A stretch of DNA of 64,000 nt from positions 1 to 64,000 of the forward strand of contig NZ_JAGGDJ010000020.1 of NCBI RefSeq assembly GCF_017652985.1. Reading direction: 5' to 3'. This stretch comes from Paenibacillus artemisiicola (GTDB lineage: Bacteria; Bacillota; Bacilli; Paenibacillales; Paenibacillaceae). The position numbers and the translations under genes were made by a program. The notes beneath the pieces are model-generated. The model saw only the letters and a list, made by a program, of their open reading frames with translations, made no database searches and had not been told where the DNA came from. Shown here piece after piece: positions 26,104 to 34,731 of this stretch (the first letter of the stretch is position 1; every line of letters begins with the position of its first letter).

Positions 26104-26882
26104 TCCGTTTCCGTCAGCCGGATTTTTTGAATTTTCTTCGCTTTGCCGGTCGCATCGTCGATCTCGACCGCAACCGCGTGCAAATGCCAGTCGCCTTCGT
26201 CGACGACGAACCGAGCGGGCAGCTGGGTCAGAAACTTATGCAGGACGGGGCCGCGTTCCATGCCGAGCACGCCTTCCATGGAACCCGCCATCCCGACGTC
26301 CGTAATGTACGCCGTTCCGTTCGGCAGCACCCGGTCGTCGTTCGTCTGCACATGGGTATGCGTGCCGACCACGATCGAAGCTTTGCCGTCCAAATGCCAG
26401 CCCATCGCGATCTTCTCCGACGTCGCTTCCGCGTGGAAATCGACCAGGATGTTTTTCGTCTTTTGCGCGAACTGCTCGATCAGCTCGTCCGCTTTGCGGA
26501 ACGGGCAATCGATCGGGGGAAGGAACGTCCGGCCCTGCAGGTTGATGATCGCCAGCTCTTTTCCGTTCGCTTTAATAAGCGTCGCTCCCTGCCCGGGCGC
26601 CTCCGGCGCAAAATTCGCCGGCCGGACGATCCGCGGCTGATCGTCGATCCATTCGAAAATATCTTTGTTGTCCCACGTATGATTGCCCATTGTGATGCCA
26701 TGCACGCCGGCGTCCAGCAGTTCCTTGACGATCGGCGCGGTGATCCCTCGGCCGGCAGCGGCGTTTTCGCCGTTCGCGATGATGATGTGCGGGGCGTATT
26801 TCGTTTTGAGCGCGGGCAGCACCTTCTTGACGGCCGCGCGCCCGACGTTGCCTACGATGTCGCCGATAAACAATACGTTCAT
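26088..26882 (-). CDS. ymdB: YmdB family metallophosphoesterase
   Basis: 264 residues. In B. subtilis YmdB is a cyclic-nucleotide/phosphodiesterase that affects biofilm versus motility choice and binds near RNase Y in gene order. Metal ligands are seen in FIGDIVGNVG, NGENAA, MGNHTWDN, VDFHAEAT and GTHTHVQTND. ATG at 26882 gives the canonical MNVLFIGD start with AAGGTAAGGA upstream. The longer frame reading through the rny hairpin is rejected. Confidence 0.92.
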   Translation of the reverse strand: MNVLFIGDIVGNVGRAAVKKVLPALKTKYAPHIIIANGENAAAGRGITAPIVKELLDAGVHGITMGNHTWDNKDIFEWIDDQPRIVRPANFAPEAPGQGATLIKANGKELAIINLQGRTFLPPIDCPFRKADELIEQFAQKTKNILVDFHAEATSEKIAMGWHLDGKASIVVGTHTHVQTNDDRVLPNGTAYITDVGMAGSMEGVLGMERGPVLHKFLTQLPARFVVDEGDWHLHAVAVEIDDATGKAKKIQKIRLTETEWLLM

Positions 26883-26906
26883 GTCGTTCCTTACCTTTCT
26901 GTCATA

Positions 26907-26945
26907 AACCGGAAAAGTGGCTGACAGGCAGCCACTTTTCCGGTT
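26907..26945. terminator. 17-bp perfect palindrome between rny and ymdB
   Basis: Arms 26907-26923 and 26929-26945 pair perfectly around a 5-base loop. No long U-tract follows, apart from TTTT inside the arm. May attenuate or protect the rny 3' end rather than fully terminate, since ymdB has no visible promoter of its own. Confidence 0.5.
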
Positions 26946-26960
26946 CAATCTGCTATGCGG

Positions 26961-28502
26961 TTATTTGGCATATTCGACGGCCCGCGTTTCGCGAATGACC
27001 GTTACTTTAATATGCCCCGGATAATCGAGCTCGTTCTCGATCTTCTTCGTAATGTCGCGCGCCAGGCGGAATGCCTCGGTATCGTCGATTTTCTCCGGCT
27101 GCACCATGACGCGAACCTCGCGTCCGGCTTGGATCGCGTACGATTTCTCTACGCCGTCGAACGATTCCGAAATGTTTTCCAGCTTCTCCAGCCGCTTGAT
27201 GTACGTCTCGAGCGTCTCTCTTCTTGCACCCGGTCTAGCGGCCGACAGCGCATCCGCGGCCCCGACCAGCATGGCGATGACCGAAGTCGCTTCGCAATCG
27301 CCGTGGTGGGAGGCAATGCTGTTGATGACGATCGGATGTTCTTTGTACTTCTTCGCCAGCTCGACGCCGATCTCGACGTGAGAACCTTCCACTTCATGAT
27401 CCAGCGCTTTGCCGATGTCATGCAGCAATCCGGCTCTTCTTGCAAGCGTGATGTCCTCGCCCAGCTCCGCTGCCATCAGACCGGTCAAATACGCGACTTC
27501 CATGGAGTGCTTCAGCACGTTCTGCCCATAGCTCGTACGGTATTTCAAACGGCCCAAAATCTTGATCAAATCCGGGTGCAAACCGTGTACGCCGACTTCA
27601 TACGTCGCCTGCTCTCCGTATTCGCGGATGCGTTCGTCCACTTCCTTGCGAGATTTCTCGACCATTTCCTCGATGCGCGCAGGATGGATGCGTCCGTCCG
27701 CGACGAGCTTCTCGAGGGATGTCCGGGCAATTTCGCGGCGGATCGGATCGAAACCGGACAATATGACCGCTTCCGGTGTATCGTCGATGATGAGATCGAT
27801 ACCGGTCAACGTTTCCAGTGCGCGGATGTTGCGGCCTTCGCGGCCGATGATGCGACCCTTCATTTCTTCGTTCGGCAGCGCGACGACGGATACCGTCGTT
27901 TCGGCTACGTGATCGGCCGCGCAGCGTTGGATGGCCAGCGAGATAATATCGCGAGCTTTTTTGTCAGCTTCTTCCTTCGCTTGCTGCTCGATCTCTTTGA
28001 TCATTTGCGCCGTTTCATGGCGAACCTCTTGCTCGACGTTGGTCAGAATGACTTGCTTGGCTTCCTCCATCGTCAGGTTCGAAATGCGCTCCAGCTCTTG
28101 TAGCTGCTGCTTGTAGAGTGAATCGATCTGCTCTTGCGTTTCTTCGATCCGCTTCTCTTTGTTGGCTACTTGTTCTTCTTTGCGTTCCAGCGCTTCTATT
28201 TTTTTATCCAACGACTCCTCTTTCTGAATCAGTCGTCTTTCAAGACGCTGTACCTCATTGCGACGATCGCGAATGTCTCTCTCAGCTTCGGTACGGAGCT
28301 TGTGGACTTCATCTTTCGCCTCGAGAACCGTTTCTTTCTTCAGCGCCTCCGCGTCTTTCCTCGCATTATCTACGATTTGGCTTGCGGCTTGCTCGGCACT
28401 GGAAATTTTGGCCTCGGCGATCGATTTTCGAATAAAATAACCGACACCAAAGAAAATTGCACCAACAACGAGAGCGATCAGGATAGTTGCCCATACTGGC
28501 AT
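26961..28502 (-). CDS. rny: Ribonuclease Y
   Basis: 513 residues. Membrane-anchored endoribonuclease that starts bulk mRNA decay. An N-terminal transmembrane helix (about 5-25) is followed by a long coiled coil (about 30-200) rich in E/K/Q. Next comes a KH domain with MKGRIIGREGRNIR, then an HD domain with KHSMEVAYLTG and LLHDIGKALDHE. GAGGAGGTGA lies before the ATG. Its regulator RicA is encoded about 8 kb away in this window; PNPase and RNase J are further on. Confidence 0.97.
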   Translation of the reverse strand: MPVWATILIALVVGAIFFGVGYFIRKSIAEAKISSAEQAASQIVDNARKDAEALKKETVLEAKDEVHKLRTEAERDIRDRRNEVQRLERRLIQKEESLDKKIEALERKEEQVANKEKRIEETQEQIDSLYKQQLQELERISNLTMEEAKQVILTNVEQEVRHETAQMIKEIEQQAKEEADKKARDIISLAIQRCAADHVAETTVSVVALPNEEMKGRIIGREGRNIRALETLTGIDLIIDDTPEAVILSGFDPIRREIARTSLEKLVADGRIHPARIEEMVEKSRKEVDERIREYGEQATYEVGVHGLHPDLIKILGRLKYRTSYGQNVLKHSMEVAYLTGLMAAELGEDITLARRAGLLHDIGKALDHEVEGSHVEIGVELAKKYKEHPIVINSIASHHGDCEATSVIAMLVGAADALSAARPGARRETLETYIKRLEKLENISESFDGVEKSYAIQAGREVRVMVQPEKIDDTEAFRLARDITKKIENELDYPGHIKVTVIRETRAVEYAK

Positions 28503-28677
28503 TATCTCACCTCCTCGTTGTTCACCAAAGCAAACGCTTGGGACAGTATTTGGTTTTTTCCAGCCGGTTTTTAGCTTTCACACTTAATTTGGCGAAAATA
28601 ATGGTTTCGAATCAATTTTTGGAAGGAAAATCGATTCTGGATGAAAGAATACAAATTCATTTTATCTGTTGTGAAAA

Positions 28678-29352
28678 TCAATTGTCAAGCATATGCCCAT
28701 CTTCGTCCTCGAGTTCGCTCTGCGCGGCCGCTTTGACCGCCTCTCGGACGGCGCCCGAAGGGAATCCTCTGCGCAGCAGAAACGCGGCCAGTTTATGCTT
28801 CCGTTCCCGCTCCTCGCCCTTCAGATGCGGCCATTTCTTGATCGCGGCGTTCACGGCGATCTCCGTCTCCGATTCTTCGTTCAGCTTAGACGCGGCCTCC
28901 TTGGCGGTATCGCGCTTGATGCCGCGCTGCAGCAGCTCCTGCTGCAGGAGACGTCTCCCCTTCGATTGCGACCGCATCCGCTGGGCGGCGTACAGCTCGG
29001 CATACGCCGAATCGTTCACCAGCCCTTCGCGTTTCAGCCGTTCGAGCGCTTTGCGGACAGCCCCCTCCTCCAGCTCTTTCTTGGCCAGATAGCGGACGAT
29101 TTCCTTCTCCGTCCTCTGCCTCGCTCCTAAGTAAGCAAGCGCCAAGACGTACGCCCGATGCTCGCTGTCCTCGTGCAGAATCTGCTTCAATTCGTCGGCA
29201 TCGATCTCCCGGCCTTTGAACAGCCGAAATTTGATGAGCAGGTCTTCGTGCACGCTCGTGAACGGGTCCCGGGCATCATTGACAAACAGATGATACCGCT
29301 GCTTTTTCTTCTTGTCTTGTTCGACGCTTGTGATCGTAAGAATAAGATCCAC
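28678..29352 (-). CDS. recX: Regulatory protein RecX
   Basis: 224 residues, alpha-helical RecX repeats (LAYLGARQRTEKEIVRYLAKK, LKREGLVNDSAYAELY, RGIKRDTAKEA). It modulates RecA filaments. GTG at 29352 is chosen: AGGAG is 6-7 bases upstream, and the in-frame ATG at 29379 lies inside the recA terminator stem. Directly downstream of recA, so read-through would couple the two. Confidence 0.85.
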   Translation of the reverse strand: MDLILTITSVEQDKKKKQRYHLFVNDARDPFTSVHEDLLIKFRLFKGREIDADELKQILHEDSEHRAYVLALAYLGARQRTEKEIVRYLAKKELEEGAVRKALERLKREGLVNDSAYAELYAAQRMRSQSKGRRLLQQELLQRGIKRDTAKEAASKLNEESETEIAVNAAIKKWPHLKGEERERKHKLAAFLLRRGFPSGAVREAVKAAAQSELEDEDGHMLDN

Positions 29353-29369
29353 ACCTCTCTCTCCTAAAC

Positions 29370-29397
29370 AAAGAAGCACCTCGTCAAAGGTGCTTCT
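29370..29397 (-). terminator. Terminator between recA and recX
   Basis: AGAAGCACCT and AGGTGCTTCT arms with a 6-base loop, then TTTGTTT on the minus strand. Probably partial, allowing some recX expression. Confidence 0.7.
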
Positions 29398-29422
29398 CGA
29401 ATCGTATAGGCTCGCTTATGCT

Positions 29423-30478
29423 TTATTCGAGCTCGAGTTCCAGCTCTTCGTCTTCCTCGTCTTCGCTGAACGCGGCGGCGTTCGCCGTTGCGGCCGCCAC
29501 GTTGCTGGCATCGCGGATTTGTTTCTCAATGACGGAGGAGATATCCGCGCGTTCCTTCAAGAATTGCTTCGCGTTCTCGCGGCCTTGACCGAGGCGCTCG
29601 CCGTTGAAGGAGAACCAGGCGCCGCTCTTCTGAATAATATCGTGTTCGACGCCGATATCGACGATGCTGCCTTCCTTCGAGATGCCTTCGCCGTACATGA
29701 TATCGATCTCCGCTTGCTTGAACGGAGGCGCGACTTTATTCTTCACGACCTTGATGCGCGTACGGTTACCGACCACGTCGTTGCCTTGCTTGATCGATTC
29801 GATGCGGCGGACGTCGAGGCGAACCGTCGAATAGAACTTAAGCGCGCGGCCGCCCGGTGTCGTCTCGGGGTTACCGAACATGACGCCGACTTTCTCGCGC
29901 AACTGGTTGATGAAGATCGCGATCGTCTTCGACTTGCTGATCGCGCCGGAAAGCTTCCGAAGCGCCTGCGACATCAGACGCGCCTGCAGGCCGACGTGGG
30001 AATCCCCCATGTCGCCTTCGATTTCCGCTTTCGGCACGAGCGCCGCGACGGAGTCGACGACGACGATATCGACCGCGCCGCTGCGAACGAGCGCTTCGGC
30101 GATTTCGAGCGCTTGCTCGCCCGTGTCCGGCTGGGAGAGCAGCAATTCGTCGATGTTGACGCCGAGTTTATTGGCATAGGAAGGATCCAACGCATGTTCC
30201 GCATCGATGAATGCGGCTTGTCCGCCCGCGCGTTGAACTTCCGCGATCGCATGAAGCGCTACGGTCGTTTTACCGGAGGATTCCGGTCCGTACACTTCGA
30301 TAACCCGGCCTCTAGGGAAACCGCCGATGCCAAGGGCAATATCTAACGCGAGCGAGCCGCTGGATACGGTCTCGACTTGCATGTGGGTCGATTCACCAAG
30401 TTTCATTATGGAGCCTTTACCAAATTGCTTCTCTATTTGACGCAGAGCCATTTCAAGCGCAGCTTTACGATCCGCCAA
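29423..30478 (-). CDS. recA: Recombinase RecA
   Basis: 351 residues from the TTG start. Strand exchange and LexA co-protease. Walker A GPESSGKTT, FIDAEHALDP, VVDSVAALVPKAE and the loop 2 region GNPETTPGGRALKFY are all present; the acidic C-tail (EDEEDEELELELE) is long. The ATG at 30496 is only about 7 bases after the predicted transcription start and has no ribosome site. TTG at 30478, 10 bases from AAGGA, gives the N-terminus equivalent to B. subtilis (xDRKAAL). Confidence 0.98.
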   Translation of the reverse strand: MADRKAALEMALRQIEKQFGKGSIMKLGESTHMQVETVSSGSLALDIALGIGGFPRGRVIEVYGPESSGKTTVALHAIAEVQRAGGQAAFIDAEHALDPSYANKLGVNIDELLLSQPDTGEQALEIAEALVRSGAVDIVVVDSVAALVPKAEIEGDMGDSHVGLQARLMSQALRKLSGAISKSKTIAIFINQLREKVGVMFGNPETTPGGRALKFYSTVRLDVRRIESIKQGNDVVGNRTRIKVVKNKVAPPFKQAEIDIMYGEGISKEGSIVDIGVEHDIIQKSGAWFSFNGERLGQGRENAKQFLKERADISSVIEKQIRDASNVAAATANAAAFSEDEEDEELELELE

Positions 30479-30509
30479 CGAACTCACATCCTTCATGATT
30501 TATATTCTC

Positions 30510-30538
30510 ATGATACCTTGTTTTAACTGCTTTGACAA
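30510..30538 (-). promoter_or_regulatory. Sigma-A promoter of recA
   Basis: TTGTCA (30533-30538), exactly 17 bases, TATCAT (30510-30515) on the minus strand. Confidence 0.8.
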
Positions 30539-30547
30539 GAGTTTTTA

Positions 30548-30561
30548 CGAACATATATTCC
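30548..30561. promoter_or_regulatory. LexA (SOS) box upstream of recA
   Basis: CGAACATATATTCC matches the Bacillus SOS operator CGAACRNRYGTTYC at all but one defined position. It lies 9 bases upstream of the recA -35 box. Confidence 0.7.
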
Positions 30562-30589
30562 TATTTCTCTATTGGCCAATAGAGCGCAT

Positions 30590-30624
30590 AAAAAAAACCG
30601 CAGCAAAGTAATCTTCGCCACGGT
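30590..30624 (-). terminator. Intrinsic terminator after cinA
   Basis: Twelve-bp stem ACCGTGGCGAAG with CTTTGCTGCGGT (G-U pairs included), loop ATTA, followed by seven T. Confidence 0.8.
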
Positions 30625-30691
30625 TCTTCCGTCTAGAGTCGATTATAGTCGATCCCTATCGGGTTGGCAAGCTTTAATTTTACACGATCCG

Positions 30692-31951
30692 CTAGGCATC
30701 TTCGCGGTCGGACAAAGCCTGCCATAACCGGTACAGCAGCGATTTGGCGGCGCGGACGCGGATCATCTCGCGGTTGCCGTTCAGCGTCGCCGTGAACACT
30801 TTCGTCTGCTTTCCCCGTTCGGCGAGGCCGAAATAAACGAGGCCAACCGGTTTGCCCTCGGACTCCGACGGTCCCGCGACGCCGGTGAGCGAGACGCCGA
30901 AGTCGCTCTCTGCCAGCTCCCGCGCCCGTTCGGCCATCAGCGCGGCCGTCGACTCGCTGACGGCTCCAGGCGCGCCGGGACCTTCCAACTGCGACAGCGG
31001 AATGCTGAGCAGGCGATGCTTCATTAAGTTCGTATACGTCACGACGCCGCCCGTAAACTCGCCGCTGCTTCCGGGAATCCGGGTAATGAGCTGAGCCAGC
31101 AGCCCGCCCGTAAGGCTCTCCGCGCTCGCCAAGGTGCGTCTGGACGCCCGCAGCAAGCGAATGACCGCTTCTTCCAACGTGATGTCCTCCCTGGCGTAGA
31201 GATGCTGCCCGACGCGCTCGCGGATCGCCTTCTCCGTCTCATCCAGCCTGCCGTTCGCCTCGAGCTCGCTCATCGCTTTCGTCGACAGCCGGATCGCCAC
31301 CTCGCCTTCCTTGGCGTACGGCGCGATCGACGGATCCGTCTGGTTCTCGATCAAGTCGATGAGCGCGTTCTCCAAGCTGGACTCGCCGATGCCGGCGAAT
31401 TTCAAGAGCCGCGAATACAGGCGCCGTTCCTCGTTCATGACGGTGCGCAGCCAAGCTTTCGCCGGGCCGTCGAACATGGGCTTCATCTCGCGCGGCGGCC
31501 CGGGCAGCAGCACGTAATGCGTGCCGTCGGCCGTAAACGCGTTGCCGACCGCCAGCCCCGCTTCGTTGTGCAGCGGCTCGCTGCCCTCGATCAGGTTCGC
31601 TTGCCTGCGGTTGCTTTCGACCATATGAATGCCGCGCGAGGCGAACATCGCCTCGATTTTATCCATGCTCGGCTTATGCTCTTCGATGGCACGGCCCAAA
31701 TATTCGGCCAGCGCGTCCTTCGTCAAGTCGTCCATCGTCGGGCCTAAGCCCCCGGTAAACAGAATCAGATCCGCGCGGGCACGCGCCAATTCGATCGCTT
31801 GGCGGATGCGGGCGGCGTTATCGCCCACGACGGTTTGAAAATAAACGTCGATTCCCAGTTCCGCGAGCCCTTGCGACAAGTACGTCGCGTTCGTGTTGAC
31901 GGTTTGGCCGAGCAATAGCTCCGTGCCGACCGCGATGATTTCTGCGCGCAT
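30692..31951 (-). CDS. cinA: CinA, competence/damage-inducible protein A
   Basis: 419 residues. An N-terminal MoCF-like domain (GTELLLGQTVNTNA, FTGGLGPTMDD, LLPGPPREMKPMF) is joined to a C-terminal CinA/PncC domain (SAESLTGGLLAQ, TGVAGPSE, GLVYFG). The C-domain is nicotinamide-mononucleotide deamidase in characterised members. Upstream of recA as in Bacillus, but separated from it by a terminator and the recA promoter. ATG preceded by GGAGATGTTTAC. Confidence 0.93.
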   Translation of the reverse strand: MRAEIIAVGTELLLGQTVNTNATYLSQGLAELGIDVYFQTVVGDNAARIRQAIELARARADLILFTGGLGPTMDDLTKDALAEYLGRAIEEHKPSMDKIEAMFASRGIHMVESNRRQANLIEGSEPLHNEAGLAVGNAFTADGTHYVLLPGPPREMKPMFDGPAKAWLRTVMNEERRLYSRLLKFAGIGESSLENALIDLIENQTDPSIAPYAKEGEVAIRLSTKAMSELEANGRLDETEKAIRERVGQHLYAREDITLEEAVIRLLRASRRTLASAESLTGGLLAQLITRIPGSSGEFTGGVVTYTNLMKHRLLSIPLSQLEGPGAPGAVSESTAALMAERARELAESDFGVSLTGVAGPSESEGKPVGLVYFGLAERGKQTKVFTATLNGNREMIRVRAAKSLLYRLWQALSDREDA

Positions 31952-32007
31952 GTAAACATCTCCACTTCGTATGTATAGTATGGGCGAACTGAACCGGAAC
32001 GCAAGAG

Positions 32008-32051
32008 AAGAAAAGCATCACTCTTCCATGAATGGCGAAGAAGTGATGCCC
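32008..32051 (-). terminator. Intrinsic terminator after pgsA
   Basis: GCATCACT...AGTGATGC outer stem with inner CTTC/GAAG pairing, then TTTTCTTCTC. Confidence 0.65.
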
Positions 32052-32061
32052 GACTGTCGAA

Positions 32062-32646
32062 CTATGCGGTAAGCGGTATGAGGTTTTTGTTTTTGACGAA
32101 GTAGTCGATGCCCGAGTATACCGTAATGATCGCCGCCGCGTAGATCGAAATCTGATCGAACGGAAAGTCGAGGAAGGCGAACGGAAAGTTGTTGAGCAGC
32201 AGCGCGATGATCATCGTGATCTGCACCGCCGTCTTCCACTTGCCCCATTTGCTCGCCGCCACTACCGTGCCCTCGAGCAGCGCGATCTGCCGCAATCCCG
32301 TCACCGCGAACTCGCGGCTGATGATGACGATGGCGATCCAGGCATGCAGTTTCTCCATCTCCACGAGGGAGATCAGTACCGCCGCGACGAGCAGCTTATC
32401 CGCCAGCGGATCGAGCAGCTTGCCGAGGTTGGTGACGATTTTGTTCTTGCGCGCGATGTAGCCGTCGAGACCGTCCGTGCTCGCCGCTACTATGAATACG
32501 AGCGTAGCCAGGATTTGATTCCATGTAATGGAAAAATCGGAACCGTCGAACGAGAGCGGCTTCAAATCGACGTTGATGAGCAGCAGCACCATAATGATCG
32601 GCACCAAGAAGATGCGTGCGAGCGTAATGCGGTTGGCCAAATTCAC
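32062..32646 (-). CDS. pgsA: CDP-diacylglycerol-glycerol-3-phosphate 3-phosphatidyltransferase PgsA
   Basis: 194 residues, membrane enzyme committing CDP-DAG to phosphatidylglycerol. The CDP-alcohol phosphotransferase motif DGx2ARx8Gx3Dx3D is complete within TDGLDGYIARKNK and GKLLDPLADK. Five to six hydrophobic helices. The start is GTG directly after the rimO stop with GGGGAGGGG before it, so it is translated from the rimO mRNA. Confidence 0.95.
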   Translation of the reverse strand: MNLANRITLARIFLVPIIMVLLLINVDLKPLSFDGSDFSITWNQILATLVFIVAASTDGLDGYIARKNKIVTNLGKLLDPLADKLLVAAVLISLVEMEKLHAWIAIVIISREFAVTGLRQIALLEGTVVAASKWGKWKTAVQITMIIALLLNNFPFAFLDFPFDQISIYAAAIITVYSGIDYFVKNKNLIPLTA

Positions 32647-33972
32647 TTAGAGCCCCTCCCCGGACATGTCAAATTCGTAAGCGTGCGTGATCCGCACCTT
32701 TTGAATTTCGCCGATCGCGGCCTTGCAGTTCGAAATAAACACTTCGCCGTCGATTTCCGGAGCGTCGTAAGGCGAACGGCCGACGTATACGTCGCTGCGA
32801 CCGTCGTAACGTTCGACAAGCACGTCGATTTCCTGGCCGATGTACTTGCCGCTCAAATCCTTCGACACTTGGCGCTGGATTTCCATCAGCGTATTGGAAC
32901 GCCATTCCTTGACGTCGTCCGGCACGGCGTTCGGCAGGCGAACGGCCGGCGTGTCCTCCTCCGGCGAATACGTGAAGACCCCGAGCCGGTCGAACTTCAT
33001 CTCGCGGACGAAATCGCACAGGCGATCGAAATCCTCCTCGGTCTCGCCGGGGAACCCGACGATGATCGACGTGCGCAGCGCCACGTCAGGAATCTGCGCG
33101 CGAATGCGGGAGACAAGCTCACGCGTATCGCGTTGGCGGCCCGGACGGCGCATGCGCTTCAGGATGGAATCTTCGCTGTGCTGCAGCGGCATGTCGATAT
33201 AGTTGCACACCTTCGGGTTGGACGCGATCGTCTCGATCAACTCGTCCGAGAAGAACCCCGGATAAGCGTAATGCAGGCGCACCCAGGCGATGCCTTCCAC
33301 TTCGCTGACGCGGTTGAGCAGCTCCGGCAACATGAACTTGTCGTACAAATCCGTGCCGTAGTTCGTGGAATCCTGCGCGATCAGGCTGACTTCCTTGACG
33401 CCTTGGTTCGCGAGCTGCCGCACTTCGTCCACGATCGATTCGATCGAACGGCTGCGGAACTTGCCGCGCATAATCGGAATCGAGCAGAACGTGCAAGCGT
33501 TATCGCAGCCCTCCGCGATTTTGACGAACGCCGTATAGCGCGGCGTCGTGACGAGCCGCGGCAGCTTCTGATCGTAGTCGAACGCCGGATTGCCGACTTT
33601 GACCGGCCGTTTGCCGTGCAGCGCTTCGTCGACGATATCGGTGATATGGTGGAAATCGCCCGTTCCGACGATGCCGTCAATTTCAGGCATCTCGTCCATG
33701 AGCTGCTGCTTGTAGCGCTGCGTCAGGCAGCCCGACACGATGAGCGCTTTCAACCTTCCGGTCTGCTTCAGCTCCGCCATGTCCAAAATGGTATTCACGG
33801 ATTCTTCCTTGGCGGCGTCGATAAATCCGCACGTATTGACGATGATGACGGTCGCATCGTCTGCCTGGTCCACCAAATGGTAGCCTCTGGCATCGATCAA
33901 CCCCGACATGATCTCGGAATCGACGAGGTTTTTCTCGCATCCCAACGTTACCACTTTCACTCTTTCAGTCAT
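32647..33972 (-). CDS. rimO: Ribosomal protein S12 methylthiotransferase RimO
   Basis: 441 residues. Radical-SAM methylthiotransferase paralogous to MiaB; modifies the S12 aspartate. UPF0004 domain with TLGCEKNLVDSE, NTCGFIDAAKEES and SGCLTQRY cysteines; radical-SAM CDNACTFCSIP; TRAM at the C-terminus. GLVD/CEKN distinguishes it from MiaB. ATG at 33972 is the canonical start. A consensus promoter lies about 40 bases upstream. First gene of a rimO-pgsA unit. Confidence 0.95.
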   Translation of the reverse strand: MTERVKVVTLGCEKNLVDSEIMSGLIDARGYHLVDQADDATVIIVNTCGFIDAAKEESVNTILDMAELKQTGRLKALIVSGCLTQRYKQQLMDEMPEIDGIVGTGDFHHITDIVDEALHGKRPVKVGNPAFDYDQKLPRLVTTPRYTAFVKIAEGCDNACTFCSIPIMRGKFRSRSIESIVDEVRQLANQGVKEVSLIAQDSTNYGTDLYDKFMLPELLNRVSEVEGIAWVRLHYAYPGFFSDELIETIASNPKVCNYIDMPLQHSEDSILKRMRRPGRQRDTRELVSRIRAQIPDVALRTSIIVGFPGETEEDFDRLCDFVREMKFDRLGVFTYSPEEDTPAVRLPNAVPDDVKEWRSNTLMEIQRQVSKDLSGKYIGQEIDVLVERYDGRSDVYVGRSPYDAPEIDGEVFISNCKAAIGEIQKVRITHAYEFDMSGEGL

Positions 33973-34012
33973 CGATGTGTCCCCCAAACCCCTCCGAAAA
34001 GCTATCTTACCC

Positions 34013-34041
34013 AGTATAATACATGGCCTATGCAGTGTCAA
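34013..34041 (-). promoter_or_regulatory. Consensus sigma-A promoter of rimO
   Basis: Minus strand TTGACA (34036-34041), 17 bases, TATACT (34013-34018). Confidence 0.85.
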
Positions 34042-34045
34042 AACA

Positions 34046-34092
34046 GGAAAAAGCCCCGAAAGGCCGCGATTTCAGCGGCAAAACGGGACCTC
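34046..34092 (-). terminator. Intrinsic terminator after yajQ
   Basis: CCCG...CGGG and GCCGC...GCGGC paired arms with an internal mismatch, then CTTTTTCC. It overlaps the upstream edge of the rimO promoter. Confidence 0.6.
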
Positions 34093-34122
34093 GCCTATGT
34101 ACGGTAACGGCGCTTGCCGTCC

Positions 34123-34611
34123 TTATTTATAGTTCGTAAATTGCAGGTCGATTTGCAGATCGGCGCCCCGCAGCAGCGCGATGATCGCCTGAAGATCGTC
34201 TAGGCTCTTGCCGGTTACCCGGATGGAATCGCCTTGAATCTGGCTTTTCACTTTGATTTTGGAATCGCGGATCAGCGTGTTGATTTTTTTGGAGCTATCC
34301 TGTTCGATGCCCTGCTTTAGCTTGACTTTTTGCCGGACGGTTCCCATCGAAGCCGCCTCGACTTTGCCGAATTCCATGTTTTTGATCGGAACGCCGCGCT
34401 TCATCATTTTGGATTGCAAAATGTCGATGACGTTCTTCAGCTTGTATTCGTCGTCCGAAACGACGACCAAGTCGGTCTTCTCCAGCGTGAAGCTCGTTTT
34501 CGTTCCTTTAAAGTCGAACCGGGTGTCGATCTCCCGCTCCGCTTGCGTGATCGCGTTGCTCAATTCCTGCATATCGACTTTCGACACGATATCGAATGAA
34601 TGTTCCGCCAT
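34123..34611 (-). CDS. yajQ: YajQ family nucleotide-binding protein (UPF0234)
   Basis: 162 residues, MAEHSFDIVSKVDMQELSNA to LQFTNYK, the family's standard length and ends. YajQ proteins bind GTP/tRNA, and in Xanthomonas/Pseudomonas one binds cyclic di-GMP to control transcription; the role in Firmicutes is not known. AAAGGAG before the ATG. Monocistronic. Confidence 0.93.
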   Translation of the reverse strand: MAEHSFDIVSKVDMQELSNAITQAEREIDTRFDFKGTKTSFTLEKTDLVVVSDDEYKLKNVIDILQSKMMKRGVPIKNMEFGKVEAASMGTVRQKVKLKQGIEQDSSKKINTLIRDSKIKVKSQIQGDSIRVTGKSLDDLQAIIALLRGADLQIDLQFTNYK

Positions 34612-34731
34612 TGCGCTGCAGCTCCTTTGTCTTTCCTTTTCTTGTCACGTATTATAGCGTATCCCGCTCCGCAAGAAAAGGCACCCGGGACCATAATGCC
34701 TACAGTCCGGATGCCTTCGTTGTCGCGAACG

